Of a stretch of 64,000 nucleotides of DNA, positions 23,166-37,256 are shown piece by piece (the first letter of the stretch is position 1; every line of letters starts with the position of its first letter). The translations under genes and the position numbers were made by a program. This DNA comes from Prostheceraeus crozeri (lineage: Eukaryota > Platyhelminthes > Polycladida > Euryleptidae). Below the pieces are notes generated by a model that ran no database searches, was not told the DNA's origin, and worked only from the letters and a program-made list of their open reading frames with translations. The stretch spans positions 1 through 64,000 of the forward strand of contig CAJQUW010006165.1 of the NCBI GenBank assembly GCA_907163375.1, read 5' to 3'.

Positions 23166-23536
23166 TCAATAGTCACGATTCGTTTCAATGTGATATTCTG
23201 CGGAAATTTTCCACCAATAAAATCCAACGTTGACGGTGATAATTACAGCTATGCAAAATATTCCAAAACCAACGCTCACAAAAGCACAGTTTCTAGCGCG
23301 ACGATTGTAGCGTTCAGCGCGATCGGCGTCGTGTAGCCGATATTCGGAGTAGCCCATAACGGCCGTTGCAAGTCCCGAGAGTGCACAAAGAGAACCGAAA
23401 GGACAGCACAGGAAGGCATAAATGTTAAAAAAGATGGGAAACTTTGAATATGTCACGTCGGGATGAGCTATTAGCGGCTGCACATTCTGAGGAGGCATCG
23501 TGACAAGTGTATGCTGCGGTCGAGGATAATTATTTT
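23166..23536 (-). CDS. CD225/dispanin family membrane protein, last exon (gene 1)
   Basis: The exon begins after a clear acceptor (TTCTCTTTTAG) in phase 1 and runs to the stop at 23166. The protein segment starts NNYPRPQHTL and an internal ATG at 23498 follows. It carries a CD225 domain: a first hydrophobic segment (FPIFFNIYAFLCCPFG...) with the Cys-Cys pair also found, and palmitoylated, in IFITM proteins, a conserved polar loop (GYSEYRLHDADRAERYNRRARN) and a second transmembrane helix (FVSVGFGIFCIAVIITVNVGFYWW). Dispanins are small membrane proteins of the cell surface and endosomes; IFITMs block virus fusion and others act at synapses. The function here is unknown. The upstream exon was not found. 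Its neighbour at 32043-32428 is a same-strand paralogue with the same intron position and phase. Confidence 0.85.
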
Positions 23537-26500
23537 CTAAAAGAGAAGGAATTCAAAGAATTATCAGCAGTCGATGTAGCAACTCAGCTACCTGCAGAAA
23601 CATGAGAAAATTATCAAAAGCAGGTGATGCATGATATTTACTAATGCCGATGCAAATACAATTTGGTACTTATTATTCGTAAATCAGCCAATCACTGAGG
23701 AGTTTTACATACCAAAAATTTAGAAAAGCAAGCCATTTTTCTGTAAACATTACAACACATGCTTAAAAATGGACGAGCATTTTGTATCATGTTGCTTTTT
23801 AAGCTGCATGTGACAGTGGCAGCAATTTACACATGCATGTACTTGTAATATTCGTATCCAGCGATTTACAGTGATGAAAATGTGTGCATAATCTGATAGG
23901 GTAGCGGCACTAATTGATTAACAAACCTTCATATTTCTATACAATTTTTGATGGAAAAAGGTCAACCTACAGTTTAGGCGACTATTGAATTTTAGAGATT
24001 TTCTGCGTTATACAACATGTGTGTATGTGCATGCATTTTGTAAACCTGAAAGTTTTCAATTGAATATGGACTTTCGTGATCGTGTTCGTGTCGCATTGTA
24101 TTGGTGTTCAAGAGAAAAACATCGTATTCATCTTGAGAGGTTTTGAGAAGATTTTGTAAAATGTTCTCAACCTCTTAACTATCAAAATCACTCAATATTT
24201 TGTAGTTGAAACGATTTGCTATATTGATTGTTGATATACAAATAAACCTACAGTATATACACTTTTATGCAAATAGCATCATGCAGCACATTGACGTAAA
24301 CCAGGTTTTGCTAGACCTAAAGAAGGAGAAACTTTTTTTACGAATAGTGTTGTTTCTCATCGCTTTACTGCATGCTATGGAATCATTAGAATAACTAACA
24401 TCATAGGAGATTTCAAAACGCCACTTTCTTTTTAGAAAAAAAATAATTTTTATGCAAACGCAAAGGACTGTCTAGACATTGCTCGAGGTTGGGAATGGTA
24501 CCAATAAAATCGTGGTACCCTTCCTTTTGGTCATTAATTTTTGACGTCTTCACAATTTTAGCTTGTCTTCAAAACTAAGCTCATAATTTCTTGACAAGTT
24601 AGAATTAAATTCCGAAATTATTCAGTTGAACAGCAAATATCGACATAACGTGTTTCAAAATTTTTTTTGGAAAATACATTGTATTTAAATAACTGATTCA
24701 GCATGATTTTTGTGATTTCTAGCAGAACGAAAATTCTGACGCGTGAGGACGCGCTTCGCCACTACGCGTCCGGTGTGAATGAACTTTATGAGTGCAGGAA
24801 GCGTCATGTCTTATGACTAAGATCACAAGAACTAGGGATACTTCAGAGTAAGGCGTCATGAAGAAAGAAAACTCTGTGTACACGGCGCAGAATGATAAGT
24901 TTTACAATGCAGTAACATTTTAATGCCAGCATCATCATTTTAACGTGCGCGCCGACACACGTACATTTTTTATGCCTGCGAATAATATTAATCTGAGCCA
25001 GAAGCCTCTTGATATTACCAAATAGTGTTCGCTCTCATCATGATTAATCTCAATTGGCTGTATTAGTGTCGTGTCTCCTTGAACTAGCATCAATATTGTC
25101 CCTGTCGTGCTAAAGCCGGTTTATAGCATTTTTTACAACTTGTGCAAATGTATGAAAAGACAATGAAATAGAAGTATACGCTCTCCAAGCAAATTTATTA
25201 GAGTAGTCTGGTATTAGAACAAGCTACGGCGATGGTTGCTGGAAATTTTGTATTTGGAAATTACTGTATTTTCCTCCTTAAAACTAGAAGCGCCGAACAA
25301 TCGTCAGTTAACGATTTTAGGAATTATAATGTTCCTAACTTTGAACCAGGTGTTGGCTTCCATTTTCCTTTCATGACATTTTTTATATACAGTATCATTA
25401 CAGAAAGATCTTGTGGCTATTGAAAAATTACATAGACATATGAAACACGGGTCTCCATACCTTAAAACGCCGATAGCGTCAATTGACGGTTATTACGATA
25501 TCAATTGCTATTGATTAAAAAATTGATTTCATGCTTTTTCATTCCTTACATAATGAGATCTGTAATAATCTCATGTGATATTCTTGTATTGTTTTTATCG
25601 CAATGATAATTAATTATCAAAGTCCTCCAATAATTTATTACTCATTTTTTATCATTGCAGAAAATAATAAGTTGCATTAGAATAAATATTTTTCTTTTTA
25701 ACTTTTTGTGCTGAGGATCATGCCCATGTAAAATCATTATATTTGACAGTGATTCTGCATGTGTCATTTCATGTCAATTGAGTCAGTAGAATTATGGTAG
25801 AAAGGCCAAGGAGGTCCACTGGACCCTTCCTCAGGTCTCAGAGGGTGTAGAAATTCCCATAAATTTTTTTTTCATCAGATGAAAAATGATTTTGTGCATG
25901 TCCACGATGATGCATGATGAGTGCACTTCATTTATTCATTGCTTATATCATGCTCGTGTATGTGCACTGTGTTAGAGGATCGCAAAATGCGAATTATTTG
26001 CTTTCGCATAATGATAGCGAACAGCTGGTCAGCCTACATAAACAACTCGGCATAAATCAATGTTCAAGATGGAAGCCATCATTATTTTCATATTTCAAAA
26101 CTAAAAGCAGACTGTTGCCAAAGTTTTCACAGCAGCAATTGACGAGTTTGTGATCTCTATAGCTATCTTGAGGGTCTAAAAGTGTAGCAATTATGACACT
26201 GTGTAGGCCTATTTCCGATAGGGATGGATAAATTTGAAAAGCGGACAAATGTAAAGGTACTGCTGCATAGAGTAGATCAATTTAACTAAAATTAACTATC
26301 TGAGGTTTTATAGTGCCAGAAAGCATCGTAACCGCCTCCTAGTACAACAGATGCTGTGCTAAATGTCGTTGAATTATAAAAACACCACTTTTCCGCATGT
26401 GTTTACTAAGAGGGCTCAAAGACAGTCAAAGGATTAGCTATATCGATGTGCCACACGTAGACATCATTGTTTCACGGGAAATCAACTCTCCCGGTGATTG

Positions 26501-27314
26501 ATATCGATTCAAGAAGTTAAACCACAAATTTGTAAAACTTCCTCAGGTCTCAAAGGGTGTGAAAAAGCTCAGGTCTCTAGGGAATCCCTAGTGTCGTCGG
26601 TGTTGCTATGCCTCGACAGTGTCCGTCGTATGGACCGTTGTCCGCCTAGCTAAGTTGTTTACGGTCTGCTCTAGCGAGTTAACCAAAATCCAACTATCTA
26701 CTGTTTGATTACATGCAGTAACGTACAAAATAAGATACCTGAATCTGACTGATGAGATAGAATAAAAATATTCACTTTCAGCAATCAAAATAAATAGGCC
26801 TATTGAATGAATTGCATCATTTTCATTTTGGCTTTATGTAGCATAGGTGTGTGATACTGTAGTTGTTTAGAGAATAGATTTTTACGGTATTCTTGAACAG
26901 AAAAAATACATAAATAGTGGCTATGATAAGCAATCGTCAATTGACGGGTTTGGAGCTTATAGGAATATCGGTAAGTCGGCGCTTGTATTGAATCTAGATA
27001 TGTTTGAATGTGAATCAAAATTGATTTGGAGGTTTGAAATTAGATTAACAAAAATAAGGAGAGAATTGCTCCTCTGATAGCCACTTTTATTCCTTCCGAC
27101 TTCAGATCAATGAATCAATCCATTAAACTTTATTTGAGATCTCAAAATTTTAGGGTACGTTTATGATCATATTGCATGAGACGTTTGATGTCATTGATTA
27201 ATGCAATCGATGATTTCATGACGATAGAAACTTTTGTTAGTAGAAGTTTACGACTATAATTGCGACAAATTTTGCGGGATGTAGAACACATCAAGTGCAA
27301 AAGGTCATTCTCAC
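23537..27314. other. AT-rich noncoding stretch between exon candidates
   Basis: It should contain the upstream exon of the CD225 gene 1, which I could not identify. A direct repeat CTTCCTCAGGTCTCA.AGGGTGT occurs at about 25828 and 26539, about 710 bp apart. A GC-richer patch at 26580-26720 has a coding-like minus-strand end after an AAACAG acceptor but no supporting partner. Nothing else is supported. Confidence 0.35.
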
Positions 27315-27441
27315 TGCATCAAACTCATCCTGATTTACTGGCGATAATGCGAGGATATCAATATCAGTAAATACAAGTTGAGGGATAGGATACTCTTTGC
27401 AGATTTCAATGTGCACGCCTTGATTTTGACCTTGAAGTGAA
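27315..27441 (-). other. Possible coding exon, unknown protein
   Basis: A minus-strand open segment of 127 nt lies between an acceptor (CTTCTACTGTAG, exon start 27441) and a donor (GATGCA|GTGAGAATG, exon end 27315). It reads SLQGQNQGVHIEICKEY and on to ALSPVNQDEFDA, with protein-like composition unlike the surrounding AT-rich DNA. If the donor is not used, the frame ends at 27291. It lies between the two CD225 genes on the same strand. No family is recognised. Confidence 0.3.
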
Positions 27442-29750
27442 CTACAGTAGAAGATCACATTTCGATCCAAATATATACAGTATATATGATCAATGGTGTA
27501 GGTGCAACGCAAGTGATAGATCATAAACAAAATACAATTGCAGTAGTCAAGAGGCGGTGCATATACTAAACTAAAATAATAAGCAATTACTAATGAGCTG
27601 GAACATTCGACATCATATGAGGAATGCAAAACCAACAACAAATAGCTTAAAATAAATTGCATGCAAGTTAATATCAATTTGTTGTTCAATCTCTGCTTGA
27701 TTCTGCAAGCATTGTTCAGTTGAAAATTGGTTCAAAGCATGCCAGACATGGAGTAGAACCCGCATGTAAAGAAGACAAAATGTCTTGTCAAAGAGTTGTT
27801 CTTATATGCAGGTTATTCTGTAATTTTTTTATTTTGATTTCTACTTCTGTTCTTAGCATTTAAGATTTGTAGGGCATTTTTGTACAAATAGAGCATGCGA
27901 TGTTTCACGTTTATAATGTTCCATAATGCAAAAGGTTTTGTACGCTAATTTTTAGTCTAAAGTCAGCAGTTCAAGTCAAGTTAGTTTAGTATAAGTCAAT
28001 AAATTCGCATAAATATTGGCATGCTACACAGCTTTAAAGCATATGCATTATATAATTATGCGGACTAAGCAATTTAACGCTTAAGCTCATGGTTAGACAG
28101 CTTCATTTCGCAGCTTTGATTCATTCTGATAAAGGTTTGAACCTGCTGAAAAGTTAATGTCAGTTTCTATGATAATAATCAATACATTGTCAATAATTTA
28201 TATCTTTCTTCAATGCTGAGACATTTACGCTTGGGGAATGACATAGTCCGAATGCAATGGTCGAAAGTCAATCAAGATAGATTTTGACTGAAAAATATCG
28301 TGCATGTCTAGACAACTTCATTATCATGATTTTAAAATAAGCAATTTTGGCCTTTGGCTATCCATAAAAGCCTGTATGTTGCACACATTTTGTGTATGCA
28401 GACATGAATATTAATTGCCAAGGGAACAGATAGCGATGCTGCCCTGTTCCCTATCTATGATTCCCTGGATTGCCGACCCATATGTATGTATCATCGTCAA
28501 TGTTCATTTTTAAGAAACGTGATTCTACCTTAATTTGATGCACTAAACTTACTTTTACTAAATCTTAAAATACAGAACACGTCATTGTGATTTGATGACT
28601 GCCGATGAAATAATTGTGTGCGTTTTCTCAAGAAGCTGCAATGTGAACGGGCACGCATCGAGAAACCTTTCTTTGAAAGTGGGTTGTCCTTGCATGCTAG
28701 GAACCTGTACTCCGGTCAAATCGTATTCAAGTCAATTGAACAAGGATAAAGCTATTGAAGATCATTAAAAGCGGATTGTCCTTACATTTGGAGTACTAAT
28801 GTGCGGGTCTGATTACAGTCTTTCCAAAAATGACTTGTACATGTACTTGTTCTGACTCACTTAAATCCTCCAACAAAAAAATTGGTTAGCAAGTGCAATG
28901 AATGCCATCTGAGCAAGAAATACATTACTATGAATAGAAATACAAAAATTTAGATCTTAATTTATTCGCATTTTCGAAGGGCTAGAAAATTTACTGAATT
29001 TTTGTTATAAATCCCCTTGATGATTGCTAATCATGATGATAAAATAGTTGTCTGAGAAGTCATTTTGAGCACAATAAGGTTTCGATGACAAGATTGTTTG
29101 TGAATGGAAAACAGCTCTAAAATACGTGCATAAACATGGAGAATTTTCTTTCATAACTTTTTCAACTTATCTGTGAATTGCATGCATGTGCTTTCCATAT
29201 CTTGGCGAATGTAATATAAATGAGTTAAACAATGTAATAAATTTAATTGCGTTGCAAATCCTTATATCAAACAATTATCCAATTAGCTATCAAATAGCAA
29301 CTTTATTAGGAATGAATTAATTACAAAATTAATTTGTAACAACTGCTGTGCGCTGCAGGGTATGCCATGTTTATACTCTGAGTGCCAAGCAGGAATGCTA
29401 TGTACTCTTAGACTCATGTCTGACGCCTAGTAACCAGCACCTGTGGACGTAGAGCGAGCAATCCACCAATGAAGTCACTGCACTAGCATCCAGCATAAAT
29501 GTTCATAGAAATGATAGGATAAATTTGCTTTGTACAGAAAATTAATTCACAAAAGTTTGCACTTTTCAAACAAAGCATTAATTATGATCACAAAACAGTG
29601 ACTGTAGAAATGTACTGCAATGTTGAGAGTCAGAATGAAAATTGTATCAGTATTTATCCGATCCATCAATGAGAATTATCACACATTTTCCATAGTTAAG
29701 GATTCGTCGTCTCAATTGTACGTAAAATTTCCACACCAATTACGTTTCCA
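27442..29750. other. AT-rich noncoding stretch
   Basis: Nothing that I can support as a gene, RNA or repeat. Confidence 0.4.
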
Positions 29751-29950
29751 TTACAACGGAAATAAATCAAAGTGGATATATCGTTTATTGTTTTGATGTG
29801 GACGATAGGGAACGGTTTCAACAACGTCTACCTTCCCTGACGTCTCTACACAATGAAACGGAAATTTCACTGCTGGAAGCGGCGTGGGAGAATAGACTGT
29901 TAATAAACTCTGCTGCACATTTTCAAACATTTCATTCACATGACCAATAA
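29751..29950 (-). other. Possible coding exon, unknown protein
   Basis: After an acceptor-like TTTCTCTTTATAG (exon start 29950, phase 1) a minus-strand frame of 66 codons runs to a stop at 29751. The peptide (VNEMFENVQQSLLTVYSP through VVETVPYRPHQNNKRY) has balanced composition and the stretch is less AT-rich than its surroundings. It could be a terminal exon. No domain is recognised and no partner exon can be joined with confidence. Confidence 0.3.
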
Positions 29951-29954
29951 CTAT

Positions 29955-32042
29955 AAAGAGAAAGCTTGGAAATATAGAAGGCGCCAGAATAATTTTATAT
30001 TGCCTTTATTTAGAGCTAAATGAAAGGTTTATTTTAGGTGATAATCACTTCTGAGACTTGGATAGTGAATTTTCAATCATTTATAAACTTTAAATCATCA
30101 ATCATTTAAGAAAATGTGGGAATTTTTACGTGTAGCCTCGCCATCTGAGAAAGACAAATTATCAATGACTTGAAAAATGGCAAATGGATAAAACAAATGT
30201 AATCGAACATTAAAATCTAGTAAAAATTCTATATTTCGTCTAAGCAGGACTTCGTAATTTAAATAAGGATTTATTAACTGAAACGGGAACATCAGTAGTC
30301 CCATGAAAGTCAGTTATTTATCATCAACTAACTGATTGAAACACACTGCAATAGATTTTCTCTTCGATCATGCAACACGATGAAGAAGTAAAAATTAAAT
30401 CACTGAACTAAAGCTACAACAGTCTTTGAACCATGCATGAGCAATTCATTCAATGCTAAAACAAAACAGAGAACATCATACGGACAAAAATTCATCTTAG
30501 CATTTGCGGGAATTTTATCTTGACTGCACTTTAGACCAATCCCACTGCACTTTAAATTACTGCTGTTGAAAACAATTTCCAGGACAGAAAATTTGATAGA
30601 AAGTTTTTATCTTCATGACACTATAGCTAGTCCCTCAATTTCTATTTTCTTGTCAATAAATGCTCAACCAAAAAAAAGAAATAACGGTAGCCTGTATTTT
30701 TGCTTCAACCAAATCACTAGAGACATGATCAAATAGACAACACAATTTTCACGCATGTTCGAGAACTATGCACAATATACGACGTTTAGAGAATCCCATG
30801 ACAATTTTTGAAAATTATTGTTGTTCATAATTCAATAAATTAATGTAAATGAGTTCCTTTTTAATTTCAGTATGCAGAAATCCGCCGGTGCAATTGGCTT
30901 CTCATGGATGGTTAGCTAGATGTTTCGTGCTAGTCTTGAAAGCTATGTGATAATTTCAAGCGCTTGAGGTTAGTACAATGGTCCTTGATCTCATTTTCGA
31001 TTATTGGTTCAACTCATGACTAATTCTGGATAGTTCGAAGCTCTGCTCCTACTGGCACAGGATTTTACGATGAACAATGCAAATTAGCGATGTTTCAGCC
31101 AATTCGATGTTCATTCCTGTAAACCACATTTTTTATTCTGTTTCATTTACGTACAGTAGTTCATTTTTGCCACATCAAAAAGTTCGCCTCATCAGTAGCC
31201 AGCGAAATTTCATCGAGAATCTTTTCGAATTAAGATATTTGCGAAAACTCTAAATCAATTTCAGAATCTTTTCGAAAATGCCAATTTGGGGTCTGCATTT
31301 GCTAACCTTAATTGGATACCAACATATATCAATCGGACTACAACTGAAAATTAGCAATGATCTATTTCCACAGTCTTTGCGTAGGATTTTTTAGAAATCA
31401 GTGTTAACTGTTACTTTGTTTCCTTCATTACCAGTAGGCTTATACTTATTCAGTGAAATTGCGCGTAGTCTATGGATCGCTCCATAGGTCAATTTAGTTA
31501 TTCCCATGGTAATTTCACTGTGCTGGATAATTCCTTGATTTACTCTGAACATGTGAATTTATCATGTTCATTAGACATTTTAACATGCAGATTTTATCAT
31601 GTTTATCAAACCGAATAGAATGTGTGAAACGTAATGTTCCAATGCGATGGCTCTAGAATGCATTAATATTTTACAGAATGCATTCATTTTATATTAATTT
31701 GACTGTGTTTTGTGGTGAAATTTTTTGCTGAATGTTTTTGAAATGAAATTAGGTAATCATCTTTAAGTACTATCTATGTCAAATTACGCTATAAAACACT
31801 GCCTCTATAATGACTGTTAACAAAAACCATGATTTGTTCATTCATTTGGCTTTATATTCAAATGCAAACAACATAATATATAAATATTTTTCAAACGAAT
31901 AACAGAAGCAAGCATAATTTTTACAAAGCAATCAGTCAATGACCTACATCGTATGGTATAAATTAGCATTATAAATTGCAGTTGCAGATATAGTTCAACG
32001 ATTCCTCATGTAATGTTCGAAGGCCTTAAATTGATATAGTTT
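29955..32042. other. AT-rich noncoding stretch
   Basis: This is the 3' flank of CD225 gene 2. No gene, RNA or notable repeat is supported. Confidence 0.4.
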
Positions 32043-32428
32043 TTATGAATACCTTCTGTTGTTGCTATTCATCGACATAGCTTTATTGTAAAAAGCAAAG
32101 AAAGTCTCGGAGAATATAATCACCACTGCCATCACGATGCCAATATAGATACAACCCATCACTACAGCTGCAATTGCACAGTGACGAGACCTACGACTGT
32201 ATCGCTCTGAGAAGACATGGTCGTGTACGCGGTATTCTGAATAACCCATAATCCCGTAAACTATACCAGGAAGGGCGCAGAGGGCTCCGAATGGACAGCA
32301 GAAATATGCGAAGAGGTTGCAGAAGAGAGGACATTTTGAGAAACGAACGTTGGGCCTGGGAAGAACGATTGTCGGAGCTGATGGTGGCGGCATGGGAATA
32401 AGGGCATGCTGCGGTTGGGGATAATCGT
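32043..32428 (-). CDS. CD225/dispanin family membrane protein, last exon (gene 2)
   Basis: The exon starts after the acceptor CTCTTCTCAACAG in phase 1 and encodes about 127 residues to the stop at 32043. A proline-rich start (DYPQPQHALIPMPPPSAP) leads to the CD225 domain: FCNLFAYFCCPFGALCALPG with the Cys-Cys pair, the loop GYSEYRVHDHVFSERYSRRSRH, and a second membrane helix (AAVVMGCIYIGIVMAVVIIF), followed by a short polar tail rich in Ser/Asn. It matches gene 1 along its length, including the PQH motif and GYSEYR.HD, so the two are tandem duplicates that have diverged clearly. The first coding exon, expected at higher coordinates, was not found. A CT/CA microsatellite lies about 575 bp upstream, probably in the intron. 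Confidence 0.88.
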
Positions 32429-32999
32429 CTGTTGAGAAGAGAGACAGAGAGAGATTGTTAGAGGGATATGTGAATAGATATCTATTCAAAAAGTTAGAAC
32501 ACGACCAAAATCACCCAGGCGTGCGAAATATAGTGGACGCCAGGTTAAAAAATACAATCAATTATGATGATGTTTAGTATGCATTGTATTTAGCTGCAAC
32601 CTGAATGCGTAATGCAGTTATCTCCCATGCAAATTACATAAAATTTATGCTCATTGGAAAATCAAGTGGAGATAGAGCGCGAGTTGAGAAAAAGAAAATC
32701 TGTTAATACAATGCATTAAGACATCGCAATGTAAATTGCTCAATAAAATTAAGTGCGCCATTCATCAAAATGTACTTCGAAATCATTCATTTCAGGTTAA
32801 ATGATTTAATTCAATGTATGCATAAACTAAAACTTGGATGCCGTTTGGATGTGTTCATATCAACAATATAGTACGGTAGCAAGATCATGTGGTTCCCTAA
32901 TCAAAGAGACACAAATCTGTCACATCATTTCGGCACTATGGTTGGTAGGATGATTTACTCATATAATCACATTTAAATGCAAAACCTAGGTTGGAATGC

Positions 33000-33002
<3 letters not shown>

Positions 33003-33070
<68 letters not shown>
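33003..33070. repeat. Compound (CT)n(CA)n microsatellite
   Basis: About 21 CT units followed without a break by about 13 CA units. It lies upstream of the CD225 gene 2 exon. Confidence 0.95.
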
Positions 33071-33074
<4 letters not shown>

Positions 33075-33079
33075 TCACT

Positions 33080-36000
33080 TTCGCCTAGACATCATCTGGG
33101 CATGCAGTAATGCAGCACTTATAAGAATACTAAATTGAGATCAGATTCATAAACTCATTTTTGTCATTCTCTGCAGCTCTTGCTGTCGCAATAATCCCTG
33201 ACATTCCCATAAAGCTCAATTGCTGTGACGAATGTAGCAAGTAAATATGTCGTTAGGCTGACATGGCAATATGTCCGAAAATCTTGATCTATCTGATGAT
33301 ATAAGAAATATATTACACATTTTAGAAGGCGTTAATATGACGTCAAACTTTTTTCTATCGAATATCGCAGATTAAATAAGATTGTGTAATTAGAAAATTT
33401 AATCAAGTAAATTGACCTACAATTAGACTAATTCTTTAGGTGCACTTCGAGGTTTCATCGCATATTATATGCAAGATGCGAAATTTACGTTCGTCTCGCA
33501 AAATTCATGATACGTAGTCGCGATTGCCGTTTCTTGCCGCAAGCAATCTTTCCGCTGACCTCACAATATGTCAATTCTTCCCGAATTTCATCAGGCATAC
33601 ATACATCGATTATTTGTTTTTCATGAGCATGTGACATTGTCATAGTGCAGATACACAGCAACTGAAGGCATTATAAAGTGTAGATCTACATAAATTTCTG
33701 AATGCAGACTATGAATAACAAGAAAATTACATTGGAAAATTCAATTAATTGCTACCTAATTATGAAATGCTTTACTCTAAATAAAAATAAGCTAGGTTTG
33801 AAAATGATGTATTACTCACTGTATTGGAACTTATCAAAGAGAAATTGCGTCACCACACTTGATTAAATTGTTCATTAATTAATTGGATTATTAATCAAAT
33901 GACATTCAGCTACATGCATAACTTCTCTTTTCGACGCAATTTATGAAATACCACGTCAAATGAAATTTAAAGTCAGAAACATCTTAAAATGTCCAAGCCT
34001 GTACCGGTAGCTTGCTTTAAAGGACTATTTTCATTATAACGGCCTCCGTATAATATTTTTCTATCTGAGGTGGACGGGATGACGAAATATACTCTTATAC
34101 AATTGCATAATTCTTATAATCTAGACTTCCTGAAAGCGCGTTAAACAATAACTGCTGTGATGTGCTTAAATGGTCCACATGAGTTTATTCAAATTTGGAA
34201 TTCAACAATTTTCTGTTTGAGAATATCCTTCTGTCCAAAACATCGGAAAGATCACATGACGTCAAATAGACTTGTCTTTATACTAGTAATCATAATTGCA
34301 AGAGAATCGATCTATTATTTAATTTTCACCTCTGAAAACATGAGCACTATTACAGAATAATTTATTAAATGATTAAAAAGGTCGAATTATACTACAGTGT
34401 GAAAGCGACAACACCGTGAAAAATATGAAAGAGTAGATTGAAATTGGCTATTCCAATACGTCCAAAAACAATCGCATAATGCTTTGATTTCCATTATAGT
34501 CTACAATATCCAGAAATAAAGAATCACTGTAATTCGCACTGAAACTAACCGTTCAAATGTAATTATCTATCGCTCCTTAAATCATCCGCATAAAAGATAA
34601 ATCTGTACAATTTTGGTGTCACATTGTAATCTAATTCAACCCTACATCACGAGTCAAGATATCATTACGATGTCCGTAATGATATCTGAGAACGACATCA
34701 TGTTTGATTGCTTCCTTCGTAATGTGATTCAAAAAATCGAAAATTTGACCCTACATTTATCAGCGCGAGTATATACATCAAGGAGCATTATTTGAGAGAA
34801 AAACAATTTCATGCTGTATTTACTGAGCGCTGCAAATTTTCTACGCAGAATACATTATTGACTAGGCAGCATTTTTCACCGTTGAAATGATAAAATATGA
34901 TAAGCATTTGGTACCACAGGGATACCAAAAATTGTTGATTAATCAGTCAACAACAGACGTTTAAAATTGCCGGGATTATTGCAATCTACATCAAGATCGT
35001 TCAAAATTTATTCATTTTAAATATATACAGTATAGGCGAATAAATCTAACTTCAGCTTTTCCGAAAGCTTGCAAGTTAGAGGTGCAGCAATTCTATTTAT
35101 ATGTCCAGCTCAAAATCAGTTAATTATTCGTGATGATTGCAAGTTAAAAACCATCATTTGAGGAAATGGTCATACATGTAGGTGTATTTAAGAAGATTTC
35201 AACTGACATGATTGACTCCATATTGATATAGACATCCTTTGGTTAGTTAGACAGTTTGTAGATAGAGAGAGAGAGTTAGCAAGTTTAACAAGGTGTTTAA
35301 GGGGAACAAATTTATGTGCAATTTCGAGTAAGCATGCGTTTTTCTACAAGCTTCCGTTCGAGCCTATCCAGTGTTGATGTAATGAGCCCAGCAGGCCCAA
35401 CATACACTGTGGTTATATCTGTCGATATTTGATGAATTGTTGTTTTTATTTGCAGTATGGAGAATACATCTTTAATAACTAATAATAGAAAACATTCACG
35501 GAAAGAATTGGTCAAATATTTATCAAATCAATATGAAGTTATTTCGCATTACAATATTTCTCACACGAAGATCGCCCATAAAACACACAACTTGTCTCTT
35601 TCACATGAAAGAAGTAAGCATTAGTTGACTTAATCTGCGTGCAGTCTATGCAAGACAACATTCAGAAATTTCTAAGATCTACGTCAGTTATTATTCTAAT
35701 TGTTTATGAACCTGTTAGTTTGTCTTAATAAGTTGCCAAGTGTCTAATTGAAATGGACAGACCATATCATCAGAGAATGAGTGAGTATATTTAAATAATT
35801 CAGCTATAAGTGCACAGGTCAGTTTAACTATTCAAGCATGCTCCCATTTTTCACATGATGATGCAACTCAATACTTAACTATTCGATTTACATCGTGTTT
35901 GGAGAAAGCAGCATGCATTTTATCATTGTTACAGGCGCACTAACTTAGACGACATGTTAGTAGTGTACTTAAAGTAGACTTTAATGAATACGCGCCGAAA

Positions 36001-37250
36001 TTTCATCTTGTATGCTGCGAGTATTTGCGTATCTCATAAGTAAACTAGAATTAACTTAATGCACAGCTATGGCAAATGCGTATATGAAATAGAAGACAAT
36101 GTAAATATAATGAAAATAAAATGCGTATTTTAGAAATAATCTAAAAATCAATGCCATTGAAGTGAGTGCAATCAAAAAGCATCTTCCCTATATACTTGGG
36201 TATATTCATTGTATGCAATATAAAACTACTTTTCTTTTTTTCCTTATAATGGTTGACTGTGGTATTGGGATGAATAAAAATGCTTATCGAACATATTAAT
36301 TATGTATTATAATTGCATTGTAAATTTCCATCATCTTCTAATCAATTCCAATCAGACATCCTGATACGGGTACATACTCTTCTAATGAAATTGTAATGAC
36401 GAAAATAGAACAATGTATCTGTAGTACGGTGCGGACTGCCAGGTTGGTATAGAATATTAAGATAACTAACTGTTGAGTCGTAGAGAAGAAAGAACGTTAT
36501 CAGCACTTTGGTGTTTCGCGGGAACGCAAACAGATGCTAATTCGGCCTGAGAAGTAAAGATTTAATTATGACCCGAAAGAAACAATAATGGCGAAGAAAA
36601 GAGGCTTTACAGACATTGCGTCTCTTTTTACTTTCAACAGCTGGCGTCGCGTCATCGATCGAATTCTGTACGAAATCCGAAAACATTCGTTTGTGAAGCA
36701 GTAATGCCGAGATAGAGAAACTCAATTGTCCCAAACTTTGCATAAGGCGTGAAGACAGTGCCATTATGCAAATATTATAGAGAACGGAGGTTCACTGACG
36801 AGAGTTATAAATAATTTGTATGTTACCATCGGTTTCATTTAAACACAATTGCTCTTCGGCGTTGTAAGCATCTGATGTAGCGCAGCTACTTCAGCCTCCT
36901 GATGTCCTCACAACGCAGTTATTACCAAAAGGTCGCTTTGTCCTGATTCTCTTTGTTTGCTCAATTCTTGTTGCTGTCAGTTCCACTGGCATATTTTCTC
37001 CATTTCCCATCTATTCCTGACCTATCATCTTATTCATGAGAAAATTCCAAATTCAGCAAGTAAAAGTTATAAATAATAGCTACCAAAATTCATTAATCTC
37101 CACATATTTTGATGCAACACGGTTAGCCAACTCAATTGAACAATTCTATAGAAATCAAATATAACACACTTGCTGTCGAAGCATTGTTGACAGAGAGCAG
37201 CTTTTGTTAAAAGAGTATGACTTGTTTTTGTAATATGGGTTAAAACTGCA
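33080..37250. other. AT-rich noncoding stretch
   Basis: It may contain the first exon of CD225 gene 2, but none is identifiable. No other feature is supported. Confidence 0.4.
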
Positions 37251-37256
37251 CACCGG

